DNA from: Chthonomonas sp.
GTDB lineage: Bacteria > Armatimonadota > Fimbriimonadia > Fimbriimonadales > Fimbriimonadaceae
Direction: 5' to 3'
Assembly: GCA_016788425.1 (NCBI GenBank)
Contig: JAEURQ010000004.1
Span: 558,001-622,000 of the forward strand
Length of the DNA stretch: 64,000 nucleotides
Shown here piece after piece: positions 26,533-34,131 of this stretch. Every line of letters begins with the position of its first letter. Position 1 is the stretch's first letter. The notes under the pieces were generated by a model, which was not told the origin of the DNA, did not search any database, and saw nothing but the letters and a program-made list of their open reading frames with translations. Both the position numbers and the translations under genes were made by a program.

Positions 26533-26538
26533 TATAAT
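26533..26538 (+). promoter_or_regulatory. putative -10 box of a leaderless purF promoter
   Basis: Perfect TATAAT ends six bases before the GTG at 26545. The -35 region is not recognisable. It supports the GTG as the true start. Confidence 0.55.
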
Positions 26539-26544
26539 GAGCGT

Positions 26545-27963
26545 GTGAACGACTTGGGTTGGGATCACCCGAAAGAGGAGTGCGGCGTCTTTGGCGTGTT
26601 CGCCCCCGGGCTCGAAGCCGCGCGGCTTACTTTCTTCGGACTTTTTGCCTTGCAACACCGCGGGCAGGAATCCGCCGGGATTTCCAGTAGCGATGGCGTC
26701 AACCTGTTCACGCGCAAGGATATGGGGCTCGTCGCCCAGGTGTTTACCGAGGACGATCTTCTGCACCTCAAGGGCCACCTTGCCATTGGCCACAACCGGT
26801 ACAGCACCACCGGGTCGAGCAAGCTCCTGAACGCGCAACCGATTTCGTGCATGACACAACTTGGCCAGATTTCCGTCGCGCACAATGGCAACCTGGTGAA
26901 CGCGGGCGAACTGCGCGCCGAGCTGCAGGCCGAAGGCATCCACTTCGACGGCACCAACGATTCCGAGGTCATCGCGAAGCTCTTTCACAAGTTGCTCGGC
27001 GAACTCAGCCCGGTCGAGGCGACTCGCCAGATCATGGGCCAAATCCGCGGCGCGTACAGCTGCGTCGTGCTTCTCAAGGATCAGATTCTGGGGTTCCGCG
27101 ACCCGAACGGTGTCCGTCCGCTCGTGGCCGGGCGAGTAGCCAGCGGCCACATGCTCGCCAGCGAAACCTGCGCGTTTGCGCCGGTGGATGGGGAAGTCAC
27201 GACCGAGGTCCAGCCGGGTCAAATCGTCGTGATCGACGACCGGGGAATGCACATTCATAACGGCGTGGTGGCCGATCGGCCCGCCATGTGCATGTTCGAG
27301 TTCATCTACTTTGCCCGTCCGGATAGCCGGATGTACGGCACGAACCTCTACCTGGCGCGCGAGCGCATGGGGCAGGAACTCGCCAAGGAGCACCCGATCA
27401 ACGCCGACATCGTGGTGCCGGTTCCGGATAGCGGGATCCCCGCCGCGCTCGGTTACGCCAAGGAGTCGCAGATTCCGTTCCGCGAGGGCATGATGAAGAG
27501 CCGCTATATCCACCGCACCTTTATTCAGCCCGACCAGCGCATGCGCGAGATGGGTGTGCGCATGAAGCTCAGCCCCATCCGCGAGCACATCGAGGGCAAG
27601 CGCGTGGTGTTGGTGGACGACAGCATTGTCCGTGCGACGACGACCAACAAGATTGTGCGGCTGATGCGCGAGAGTGGCGCGGCCGAAGTTCATGTCCGCA
27701 TCACCGCTCCGCCGATTGTGCATCCGTGCTACTACGGCATTGACATGGCGCAGCGCGACGAACTCGCCGCCGCGAAATGGTCGATCGAAGAAATTCGGCA
27801 GCACCTCGGCGCGGACACACTGGGCTATCTCAGCATCGAGGGTGCGGTGCGCGCTGTCGGTCGTCCGATGGACGAGTTTTGCCTTGCCTGTTTCAATGGC
27901 GATTATCCGATCGCGGTGGACGCGGGCACGTCAAAAGCCGCCTTTGATAAGGCCGTTATCTAA
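26545..27963 (+). CDS. purF: amidophosphoribosyltransferase
   Basis: PurF makes phosphoribosylamine from PRPP and glutamine, the first committed step of purine synthesis. With GTG 26545 as start the protein has 472 residues beginning MNDLGWDHPKEECGVFGVF. The cysteine in EECGVFG becomes the N-terminal nucleophile after removal of a short propeptide. The glutaminase half has NGNLVNA; the phosphoribosyltransferase half has VVPVPDSG, GMMKSRYIHRTFI and the PRPP loop VLVDDSIVRATT. Cysteines near the C-terminus (CYYG, FCLACFNG) suit the Fe-S type of the enzyme. Longer starts at 26428 or 26467 are less likely given the TATAAT box. The stop overlaps the convergent Nudix gene. Confidence 0.94.
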   Translation: MNDLGWDHPKEECGVFGVFAPGLEAARLTFFGLFALQHRGQESAGISSSDGVNLFTRKDMGLVAQVFTEDDLLHLKGHLAIGHNRYSTTGSSKLLNAQPISCMTQLGQISVAHNGNLVNAGELRAELQAEGIHFDGTNDSEVIAKLFHKLLGELSPVEATRQIMGQIRGAYSCVVLLKDQILGFRDPNGVRPLVAGRVASGHMLASETCAFAPVDGEVTTEVQPGQIVVIDDRGMHIHNGVVADRPAMCMFEFIYFARPDSRMYGTNLYLARERMGQELAKEHPINADIVVPVPDSGIPAALGYAKESQIPFREGMMKSRYIHRTFIQPDQRMREMGVRMKLSPIREHIEGKRVVLVDDSIVRATTTNKIVRLMRESGAAEVHVRITAPPIVHPCYYGIDMAQRDELAAAKWSIEEIRQHLGADTLGYLSIEGAVRAVGRPMDEFCLACFNGDYPIAVDAGTSKAAFDKAVI

Positions 27964-28457
27964 TCGCGATCGCACGGCTTAAAGCCGAGCTCGGTGCGGC
28001 GCGCGAGCACATCGCGGCTGTGGTGAAAGAGCTGTTCGGTCAGCGGAGTCCACAGATGGTAGATGTCGGGGAGCTCTTCCAGCGAGACGAGCTTGCGACC
28101 CCTGGATTCCTCGGGCATGGTGATCTCGACCAGTTCCTTGATATCGGCGACAAACACGTCGGCCCAGCGAATCTCGGTCTTCTCGCTGATGCGGTAACAA
28201 CCAATGTACATCGGCTCATCCAGCAGAGCGCCGGCTTCTTCCAGGGCCTCGCGATGCGCGGCTTGGCAACTCGATTCGTCTGGTTCCACGCGTCCGCTGG
28301 GGATGCACCAACCGCGATCGCAGATGTCGCAGACCAGTACTTGGTCGTTCTGCCAGCAAAAGACAAGCGCGATGAAGGAGCGGAGCGGCGCCTTGTGAGG
28401 GGCCGGAAAAAACTCCAACGTTTGCCGTCCAAATTTGCCGCAGGGGAATCGCTTCAT
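27960..28457 (-). CDS. Nudix hydrolase
   Basis: This 165-residue hydrolase has a complete Nudix box: GRVEPDE followed seven residues later by REALEEAGAL, fitting Gx5Ex7REUxEExGU. Before the box come cysteines in VCDICDRGWCIPSG, where the first two might bind a metal. The family removes nucleoside diphosphates linked to another moiety; the substrate is unknown. The ATG overlaps the lepB stop (ATGA), so the two are co-transcribed. The end overlaps purF convergently by four bases. Confidence 0.85.
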   Translation of the reverse strand: MKRFPCGKFGRQTLEFFPAPHKAPLRSFIALVFCWQNDQVLVCDICDRGWCIPSGRVEPDESSCQAAHREALEEAGALLDEPMYIGCYRISEKTEIRWADVFVADIKELVEITMPEESRGRKLVSLEELPDIYHLWTPLTEQLFHHSRDVLARRTELGFKPCDRD

Positions 28458-28921
28458 CGTTGAGGGACCACTTTTCCTACGACCCGATCGAGCGGCACCG
28501 GACCAAACGTGCGCGAGTCCTCGCTCTCGACCAGGTTGTCGCCAAGAACATAGAGGGTTCCGGTCGGCACGGTGTACTGCCCATTCTCAAAATCGTAGTT
28601 GCTGGGAATATTCAGAAAATCGACGGTTTCGCCGCCGAGGCGGTTCACGCGTTTGATCCAGAATTCGCCCGGCGTGGTGCCTTTGATCACAATCACGTCG
28701 TTGCGCTTAATCGGCCCCACCAGCCAGTACGCGCGGGTCGCCAGCAAGCGTTCCCCTTCGTGAAAGGTCGTCAACATGGACCGGCCCTTCACCTGAATCG
28801 TGAAAAAGTTTCGGTAGATGAAGATCACCGCAGCGAGCACGAACAGCATGATCACGCCGAAACCTCGCATTCTCGCGAGGAGCGACTTCTTGGTCGGGGG
28901 TGGGGGAGCGGCTTCGTCCAT
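28454..28921 (-). CDS. lepB: signal peptidase I
   Basis: This membrane-bound serine/lysine protease cleaves signal peptides of secreted proteins. The 155 residues have a short cytoplasmic N-terminus and one transmembrane helix (about 20-38). The nucleophile serine is in KGRSMLTT, the general-base lysine region is EFWIKRVNRLGGE, and GDNLVESEDSRTFGPV forms the final box. The ATG at 28921 is preceded by AGAGG at six bases; an in-frame TTG two codons upstream is an alternative. TAGAAT lies 11 bases before the ATG. It would process the many secreted proteins in this window. Confidence 0.92.
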   Translation of the reverse strand: MDEAAPPPPTKKSLLARMRGFGVIMLFVLAAVIFIYRNFFTIQVKGRSMLTTFHEGERLLATRAYWLVGPIKRNDVIVIKGTTPGEFWIKRVNRLGGETVDFLNIPSNYDFENGQYTVPTGTLYVLGDNLVESEDSRTFGPVPLDRVVGKVVPQR

Positions 28922-29018
28922 CGTCAACCTCTATTCTATTATCGGCGGTCCTTTGATTCTAACTTAACCAGACGTGCTAAAATTCTGAGCCGTCTCGGGC
29001 TGGCCGAGAAACTACCGT

Positions 29019-29543
29019 ATGGGCGCTCTAGAAACCTTCGCGAAGCAGAATCTCGGCGTCGTTACCGCCGCCCTCCTTATCCTCACCCTCGCGGCACTGG
29101 TGCTCGCGGCGGTCGGATTTAGCAACGCGGCCAAAACCCGCAAGCAGTTGCGATCGTTGCTGGATGGGGTGCGCGGCGAAACTCTAGAGCAAATGCTGCA
29201 TGCGCACATGCGCGAGCGAGCCGAGCAAGCGGCGACTCTGGCCGCGCACGCCAAGGCTCTTGAAACGTTAGAATCCAAAATGGAGTCTTCGAAGCGTTAC
29301 CTGGGCGTGGTTCGATACAACGCCTTTGACGATGTCGGCGGCGACCAGTCGTTCGCCTTGGCTCTGTACGACGAAACCGGCCATGGCGCGGTGATCTCCA
29401 GCGTGGTCGGCCGATCGAACGCCCGCGTCTACTGCAAGGAGATTGAAGGCGGCCAAGCCAAAAAGGATTTGAGCCAGGAAGAGCAGGCCGCGCTTGAAGC
29501 GGCAGCACGAAACCGCGCGCTTGCGCGTCAATCAACAAAATGA
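29019..29543 (+). CDS. DUF4446 family membrane-anchored protein
   Basis: This 174-residue protein has one transmembrane helix (about 12-34) and a coiled-coil stretch (about 58-90). The DUF4446 signature follows: VVRYNAFDDVGGDQSFALALYDETGHGAVISSV, then cysteine-containing RVYCKEIEGG. The family is widespread and uncharacterised. The stop overlaps the ECF sigma factor start (ATGA), so it is coupled to a sigma/anti-sigma pair. This may link it to an envelope response. A TAAAAT-like box lies near 28977. Confidence 0.82.
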   Translation: MGALETFAKQNLGVVTAALLILTLAALVLAAVGFSNAAKTRKQLRSLLDGVRGETLEQMLHAHMRERAEQAATLAAHAKALETLESKMESSKRYLGVVRYNAFDDVGGDQSFALALYDETGHGAVISSVVGRSNARVYCKEIEGGQAKKDLSQEEQAALEAAARNRALARQSTK

Positions 29544-30133
29544 GCGACAACACCACCGACGATCTGGTGCTCATCGAACGTTCCCAACGGGGCGATCGAG
29601 CGGCATTCGATCAGCTCGTGTGGAAGTACCAAACTCGCGCCTACCAGTATGCCTATCGCCTGACGCAGGATTCGGAGGCCGCGTCCGACATTGTGGCCGA
29701 CGCGTTTGTGCGCACCTACAATGCGCTGCCGAATTTCCGCGCGCAGAGCGCATTTACGACTTGGCTCTACCGCATCGTGACCAATTGCTATTTGGACATG
29801 CGCAAGAAGGATCGTAACCGCAAGACGGTGAGCCTCGATGCGCCGGTCGGCGACGATACCGACATGACCTTGCAGGTCGAATCCGACGATGACGGCCCCG
29901 ATGTGATTACCGAGCGCAATGCCCGGGAGCGGCTGGTTCAAAAGGCTCTGCGCCGCATGCCCGAATATCAACAAACCATGCTCACGATGTTTCATATCGA
30001 GAACCGGAGCTACGAGGAAATCGCGGAAGTTCTCGACCTGCCGATCGGCACCGTCAAGAGCCGCCTCAATCGCGCTCGCCTGAGCCTTAGGGAGCATTTG
30101 TCGGAGAATTTGGAACTTTTCGATCTGGCCTGA
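29540..30133 (+). CDS. ECF-type RNA polymerase sigma factor
   Basis: The protein has 197 residues with sigma region 2 (DQLVWKYQTRAYQYAYRLTQDSEAASDIVADAFVRTYNAL, then FTTWLYRIVTNCYLDMRKK) and region 4 (MPEYQQTMLTMFHIENRSYEEIAEVLDLPIGTVKSRLNRARLSL). It directs RNA polymerase to a specific regulon. The gene for a likely membrane anti-sigma factor follows after 18 bases, and a DUF4446 gene precedes it with a four-base overlap. The acidic linker DDTDMTLQVESDDDGPDV is a variable region. The group-level call is firm; the inducing signal is unknown. Confidence 0.92.
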   Translation: MSDNTTDDLVLIERSQRGDRAAFDQLVWKYQTRAYQYAYRLTQDSEAASDIVADAFVRTYNALPNFRAQSAFTTWLYRIVTNCYLDMRKKDRNRKTVSLDAPVGDDTDMTLQVESDDDGPDVITERNARERLVQKALRRMPEYQQTMLTMFHIENRSYEEIAEVLDLPIGTVKSRLNRARLSLREHLSENLELFDLA

Positions 30134-30151
30134 AGTCAGAATGCGCAAGCT

Positions 30152-30991
30152 ATGAACTCAAGCAAAGCAAGAGAACATTTTTCGGACTACTACGAGGGGT
30201 CGCTCGACGCGCACCTGCTTCGTGGTTTTGAGGCCGAGCTTGAGCGCAACCCGACCTTGCAGCGCGAATGGTCGCAGTTTGTCGAAGCCATGGAAAGCTT
30301 GAACGAACTCCGCGACGTACCGGTGCAAGTCCCCGCCGATCTCAACGAGCGCATCAGCATGCGCCTGGATCGCCATATTTGGGAAGCCAAACAAGCGCCG
30401 GAGAAGGTGAGTTTTCTCAGCGGCTGGTGGCGATCGCTCGCTCTGGGCGGAGTCGCGGCCACCGCGCTTGTCGCCACGTTGCTGACGCTCAACCAGCGTT
30501 CGGCGAACTACACGGCGGGCATGGGCGAAGGCCAATCTCCACTTTCGGTTCGCGCCGTTGGCGAAGACCTCGAAATCATCGCGCAATCGCGAAACTCCAC
30601 GCGGCTCGTCGTTCGCGATGTGACGCATTCGACGGAGATCAAAGTGATCGAAGTCAATCGTCAACGCGTCCGAAGCGTCATTGACAATGGCGATGCGAGC
30701 GGCCGAATCATTTCGGTGTCGCTGGGCGATTACGACAAGACGTTGGTCATCGCGTTCCCGGGCACTGTGGAAGAGTCCCGCACATCAGGCTCGGTCGCGG
30801 AGTTCAGTATGGCCGTCGCCACAGCTCGCCGCGCTCCCGTGGTGGTCGATGTCAGCGATCTCGCGGCCAAGGTCACGTGGACGAGTGACCTTAAATCAAT
30901 GAAACTTGAGGCGAAGCCGGTTGGCTTCCAAGTCCAGTCCCGTTCGGGGGTCCTTTATCTGGTCGCCGACGAGGACATAAGCGCCCGATAA
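30152..30991 (+). CDS. probable membrane anti-sigma factor
   Basis: The protein has 279 residues. A helical N-terminal domain (residues 1-85, EHFSDYYEGSLDAHLLRGFEAEL) resembles anti-sigma domains in its layout, but the usual zinc-binding HxxxCxxC is absent. A transmembrane helix lies at about 96-113 (LALGGVAATALVATLLTL). The remaining ~165 residues are an extracytoplasmic beta-rich sensor-like part. The position directly after an ECF sigma gene supports the role of holding that sigma at the membrane. The 3' end overlaps a convergent gene by 37 bases. Confidence 0.7.
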   Translation: MNSSKAREHFSDYYEGSLDAHLLRGFEAELERNPTLQREWSQFVEAMESLNELRDVPVQVPADLNERISMRLDRHIWEAKQAPEKVSFLSGWWRSLALGGVAATALVATLLTLNQRSANYTAGMGEGQSPLSVRAVGEDLEIIAQSRNSTRLVVRDVTHSTEIKVIEVNRQRVRSVIDNGDASGRIISVSLGDYDKTLVIAFPGTVEESRTSGSVAEFSMAVATARRAPVVVDVSDLAAKVTWTSDLKSMKLEAKPVGFQVQSRSGVLYLVADEDISAR

Positions 30992-31854
30992 GGAAGATTG
31001 GGCGTTGGTGAGAAGGCACGGTTGCGAATAGCGGCCGTGTTTTCGCGCATTTCCGCGAGGTTGGTCCACGCGATTTTGCCTACGAACAGCCAGTTCGCGT
31101 TGTCGCGAATGCGCTTTGATGCCGGGGCGAGGACGCGATCGATGTCTTCAATCTGTGTGCGATCATCGCTGATCAGTTTTCCCAAGTGACCATAAACTTC
31201 GGCGAGCTGACCCTGCGGATCGACGTCGATCAGCGAAACCCACGCCAGCAAATGATTACCGAGGAGCCGAGACTCGGCTTGGCCCGGCCCGAAGGCAAGA
31301 ATCGGGGCGCGAAGATTGTCGTCAAGCCCGTCTAAGATCGGACCGAACCGGCGAAACATACGATTGCGTTCGGCAAGGGTTGCGGCGTAGGTGCGCAGGT
31401 CGCAGTTTTCCACCGCGCGAGATACCCGTAGGCTCAACAGCAACGTGTTAGCGCCGGTGTCCATTCGGCCCGCCTGAAACTCTGTGAGAGAGCACGCGGC
31501 GAGCGACGCCGAGAGGTATTGCCTCAGGCTGAAAATCTGCGCTTTCGCTCCATCCAGCGAGGTGTCGCCGGGTCCCTCGCTTTCGCAATCCAAAAGAATG
31601 CCCGAATCCACCCCGTCTGCCCACAACTCGGCGACCGGTCTGATTTCGTCCAGCGGCGGCGGCTTTCCGTCGTACTTGCGCTGCAGTTTTCGCGCCGCAC
31701 GCGCCGGCTCAATGTACATCGAAATGGCGGCATGGCCCTTGGCCGAGAGTTCGCGAGGACGAAAGTCGGATTGGTCGGCGTCGCTGAGAATCACCGCGAC
31801 CAAAAACACTGCGACGGCCACGAGCACTACGTGAAGCGTCGTGCGTGAGAACAT
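30955..31854 (-). CDS. exported or membrane-anchored protein of unknown function
   Basis: I do not recognise this 299-residue protein. It has an N-terminal hydrophobic segment (residues 7-24) acting as signal or anchor. A largely helical body follows, with SLRQYLSASLAACSLTEFQAGRMDTGANTLLLSLRVSRAVENCD and TYAATLAERNRMFRRFGPIL. Three cysteines occur in the body, which suggests a disulfide. The layout resembles helical-repeat lipoprotein-like proteins often found beside pilus or secretion genes, but I cannot name a family. It is convergent with the anti-sigma gene, overlapping its last 37 bases. Confidence 0.65.
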   Translation of the reverse strand: MFSRTTLHVVLVAVAVFLVAVILSDADQSDFRPRELSAKGHAAISMYIEPARAARKLQRKYDGKPPPLDEIRPVAELWADGVDSGILLDCESEGPGDTSLDGAKAQIFSLRQYLSASLAACSLTEFQAGRMDTGANTLLLSLRVSRAVENCDLRTYAATLAERNRMFRRFGPILDGLDDNLRAPILAFGPGQAESRLLGNHLLAWVSLIDVDPQGQLAEVYGHLGKLISDDRTQIEDIDRVLAPASKRIRDNANWLFVGKIAWTNLAEMRENTAAIRNRAFSPTPNLPYRALMSSSATR

Positions 31855-31983
31855 AAATTGAAGTGTCGGACGACCGCGCGAGCCTGCGCAGGGTTCCGCC
31901 CCAGATTCTTTCTAGGGCGGAAGTACCATCACCCCTAGCAAGATGACCGATAATAAGGTTGTTCCCCGTTGGGGGTGCAAAAA

Positions 31984-32544
31984 ATGAAAACTGAAATTCG
32001 AAATCTTGATTGGGAAGCACATTTGGTTCAAGAATGTCAAAGTGGGTCCATGACCGCGTTCGAGCTGATCGTCGATCAGTATCGGGCCATGGTCTACGCC
32101 CACGCCTTGCGCTTGCTGGCAAGTCGGGAAGACGCGATGGACGTCACCCAGGAAACGATGATCAAGGCGTTTCGCGCGTTGCCGAAATTCCAAGTGGGTC
32201 GTCCGCTGCAACCGTGGCTGTTGCGCATCTGCACCAACTGCGCCATGGACCTGCTGCGCACGCGCCGAGTCCGGACCGCGGATCTGGAGGCGTGCGAGTT
32301 TCAACTCGCCGATAACGCGCCCGGTGCCGAAGCTCAGTTGGAGGCGGAGTTCCAAGGCGACCTGATCCGTCGCGCTGTCAACCGCCTGCCGAGACTGTAT
32401 CGCAAGATCATCTCGATGCGGCACTTCGAAGAGATGGAGATCAGCGAGATCGCCGAGCGGCTTTGCCGCCCGGAAGGGACGATCAAGAGCTGGTTGTTCC
32501 GCGCTCGCGGACGACTTCGACAGGAGCTCCAGGCGATGGCCTAA
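31984..32544 (+). CDS. ECF-type RNA polymerase sigma factor (second)
   Basis: From ATG 31984 this protein has 186 residues. Region 2 is FELIVDQYRAMVYAHALRLLASREDAMDVTQETMIKAFRALPKF with WLLRICTNCAMDLLRTRR. Region 4 is LPRLYRKIISMRHFEEMEISEIAERLCRPEGTIKSWLFRARGRL. It differs from the sigma factor at 29540 and has no anti-sigma partner next to it. A TAATAA-type box lies near 31950. A strong rho-independent terminator follows 19 bases after the stop, so it is a single-gene unit. A TTG at 31969 would add five residues. Confidence 0.9.
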   Translation: MKTEIRNLDWEAHLVQECQSGSMTAFELIVDQYRAMVYAHALRLLASREDAMDVTQETMIKAFRALPKFQVGRPLQPWLLRICTNCAMDLLRTRRVRTADLEACEFQLADNAPGAEAQLEAEFQGDLIRRAVNRLPRLYRKIISMRHFEEMEISEIAERLCRPEGTIKSWLFRARGRLRQELQAMA

Positions 32545-32563
32545 CCCTGGGGAAAACCCGGCC

Positions 32564-32593
32564 AAAAGGCGACGCGCAAGCGTCGCCTTTTTT
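32564..32593 (+). terminator. rho-independent terminator of the ECF sigma gene
   Basis: A perfect 12-base stem (AAAAGGCGACGC paired with GCGTCGCCTTTT) with loop GCAA is followed by more T residues. It lies 20 bases after the stop codon. Confidence 0.9.
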
Positions 32594-32839
32594 GCGTTCG
32601 CCGAAGAATATTCGGCCCATATTGCTAACTTTGGCGCAAGAGACCTATCTTCTGCAGGTTTTTTTACAGGGAATACGAATTCTCGGAAATGTGGCGTAGA
32701 CTACTTCTGTCAGCTCTTACAGTTTTCTTATGGATCGCTCTACCCGCGATCCATTTTTAGAAGCCACGAGAGCAAACGGGGACATTTAGTAATTCGACCG
32801 GTCCATTCCGTTCCGCCGCGTGGCATGTGGCAATAGGGA
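32594..32839. other. intergenic region with a second free-standing hairpin
   Basis: After the sigma-gene terminator there are about 245 bases with no credible open frame. They hold a TAGACT box at about 32697-32702 and a hairpin with a T-run at 32730-32758. The part after the hairpin is GC-rich and may hold the promoter of the secreted protein gene. A short untranslated RNA ending at the hairpin is possible. Confidence 0.45.
32730..32758 (+). terminator. hairpin with T-run, terminator-like, not attached to a known gene
   Basis: ATGGATCGC pairs perfectly with GCGATCCAT around a seven-base loop and is followed by TTTT. It lies 186 bases after the previous stop codon and behind an already strong terminator. 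It may therefore end a small RNA or act as an attenuator ahead of the next gene. Confidence 0.6.
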
Positions 32840-34096
32840 GTGGGGTTCGGCCGGATATGGAGCTTGTTACACACCAAGACTAAACCGAGACCTCACCGTG
32901 GAAAACTCATCTACTCCCGACTTTCACCTGGCAGGTGGCTTTTGAAGCTCGCCACCAGCCTTGCGCTTTCCTCCCTTTGTTTCGCGGCATTCGCCCAAAC
33001 CCTGTTTCAAACCGGTTTTGAGCAATCCGATGGATACAACCCCGGTCCGCTTGCCGGACAAGACGGTTGGTCCGATAACACGAGCACCGGCGAAGTCATC
33101 GCCGGGTTCAGCAACATGGGTCTGCAGTCGGCCCTTATCCCCATCGACGAGGTCGGCCTCGCGGGATCGTTGTGGCCTCAGGTCAGTTTCAACCCTTTTC
33201 AGGCGACCAACAAGTGGCTGCGGCTTGAGTGGTCGCAGTTTGCTCGCCTTACAAATCGGCAGGTGAACTCGGCCAACGCGACCACCATTGGTTTTGAAAT
33301 CCGTTCTGGCGGCCAACTCATCGCGGGCGTCAAAGTCGCGGGTGGCACCGACACGGTCTGCGTTTACAATCGGGTAAGCGGCACCTACATGGCCACCGAG
33401 GCGGTCGCTCCCCGAGAGGGTTGGGTCAATTTTGCGATTCAGCTCGACGCGATCAATGGCCGGGCCACTTATTCGGTGGATCAAGCCGTGGTTTCGGCGG
33501 ACGTGCCCGCGGGCATCGCCACCGGCGAGCTCGACGCGTTCCAGTTCGTGCTGAGCGATACTGGGTTCGAACATCTGTACGTGGACGATGTGAAGTGGCA
33601 AGCGGTGCCCCAACGCACCGTGGTGATGCGCACCAACTCCACGAGCGCGGCGAACCTAGAGCAAGTGGAGCACCTCATCAAGTTTCAGCAGCCCAGCGAC
33701 GGCACCGTGGTGCAGATTACAAACGTAACGCCGACCGCCTTCACGCCGATGACGGTTGTCGCGCCGAACACGAGCGCGCAGCTTTGCATGCGAGTCAAGC
33801 CACGCGGCCACCTCTCGCGCTTGGTGAAGAACTTCTACAGCTGGTCCACCGCGAACCAAGCGCTCACCGATGTGTTCGTGGCCGGCGACATCACGAGCGA
33901 CGACATTATTGACGTGGGCGATTACAGCGAGCTCGCTTTCGACTTCGATAAGAACGCGCTGAGCCTGGATTGGTTCACGCCGCGCGCCAATGGCGTTCGT
34001 CCGTGCGATAGCGACTTGACTCGGGATGGCGTGGTGGATATCTCCGACTACGATGTCCTCGTGTTCGCCTTCGACCTCACTGGCGACCTCCCGTAA
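32840..34096 (+). CDS. secreted protein with C-terminal dockerin-like calcium-binding repeats
   Basis: The protein has up to 418 residues. From about residue 35 a signal peptide is visible (LLKLATSLALSSLCFAAFA-Q). The middle looks like a beta-sandwich, concanavalin-like LamG domain (FQTGFEQSDGYNPGPLAGQDGW at its start, YVDDVKW near its end). The C-terminus has two EF-like repeats, GDITSDDIIDVGDYSELAFDFD and SDLTRDGVVDISDYDVLVFAFD, as in dockerin type I units. I list the longest GTG start; a TTG at 32942 just before the signal peptide, with AGGTGG upstream, is at least as likely. The role is probably extracellular carbohydrate or surface binding, by inference only. Confidence 0.7.
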   Translation: MGFGRIWSLLHTKTKPRPHRGKLIYSRLSPGRWLLKLATSLALSSLCFAAFAQTLFQTGFEQSDGYNPGPLAGQDGWSDNTSTGEVIAGFSNMGLQSALIPIDEVGLAGSLWPQVSFNPFQATNKWLRLEWSQFARLTNRQVNSANATTIGFEIRSGGQLIAGVKVAGGTDTVCVYNRVSGTYMATEAVAPREGWVNFAIQLDAINGRATYSVDQAVVSADVPAGIATGELDAFQFVLSDTGFEHLYVDDVKWQAVPQRTVVMRTNSTSAANLEQVEHLIKFQQPSDGTVVQITNVTPTAFTPMTVVAPNTSAQLCMRVKPRGHLSRLVKNFYSWSTANQALTDVFVAGDITSDDIIDVGDYSELAFDFDKNALSLDWFTPRANGVRPCDSDLTRDGVVDISDYDVLVFAFDLTGDLP

Positions 34097-34131
34097 GCCT
34101 CCACAGGTGGGGGCTGGTACCATGAAAGCAC

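Larger units (their letters stand above)
26199..26544. other. divergent mraZ/purF intergenic region
   Basis: These 346 bases separate the dcw cluster from purF. They include an AT-rich middle (26340-26470), GGGC repeats that may bind MraZ (26322-26350), and a TATAAT box directly before the purF GTG. An open frame in phase with purF runs back to 26428 (ATG) and 26467 (ATG), but its translation is unlike PurF. A short hairpin-like pair GCCGGG...CCCGGC-type is not convincing. No RNA gene was recognised. Confidence 0.6.

Noticed and set aside
26428-26544. Longer N-terminus for PurF from ATG 26428 or 26467
   Set aside because: The nucleophile cysteine of PurF must lie close to the N-terminus, and TATAAT sits six bases before the GTG at 26545.
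28921-28939. lepB as a further exact leaderless example (TAGAAT)
   Set aside because: The box is five bases before a TTG and 11 before the ATG, and an AGAGG site six bases before the ATG favours ordinary initiation. I therefore did not count it.
32760-32900. Possible cyclic-di-GMP riboswitch before the dockerin-like gene
   Set aside because: Short similarities such as GCAAAC are present, but the paired stems and conserved CACGCACAGGGCAAACC-type core are not.
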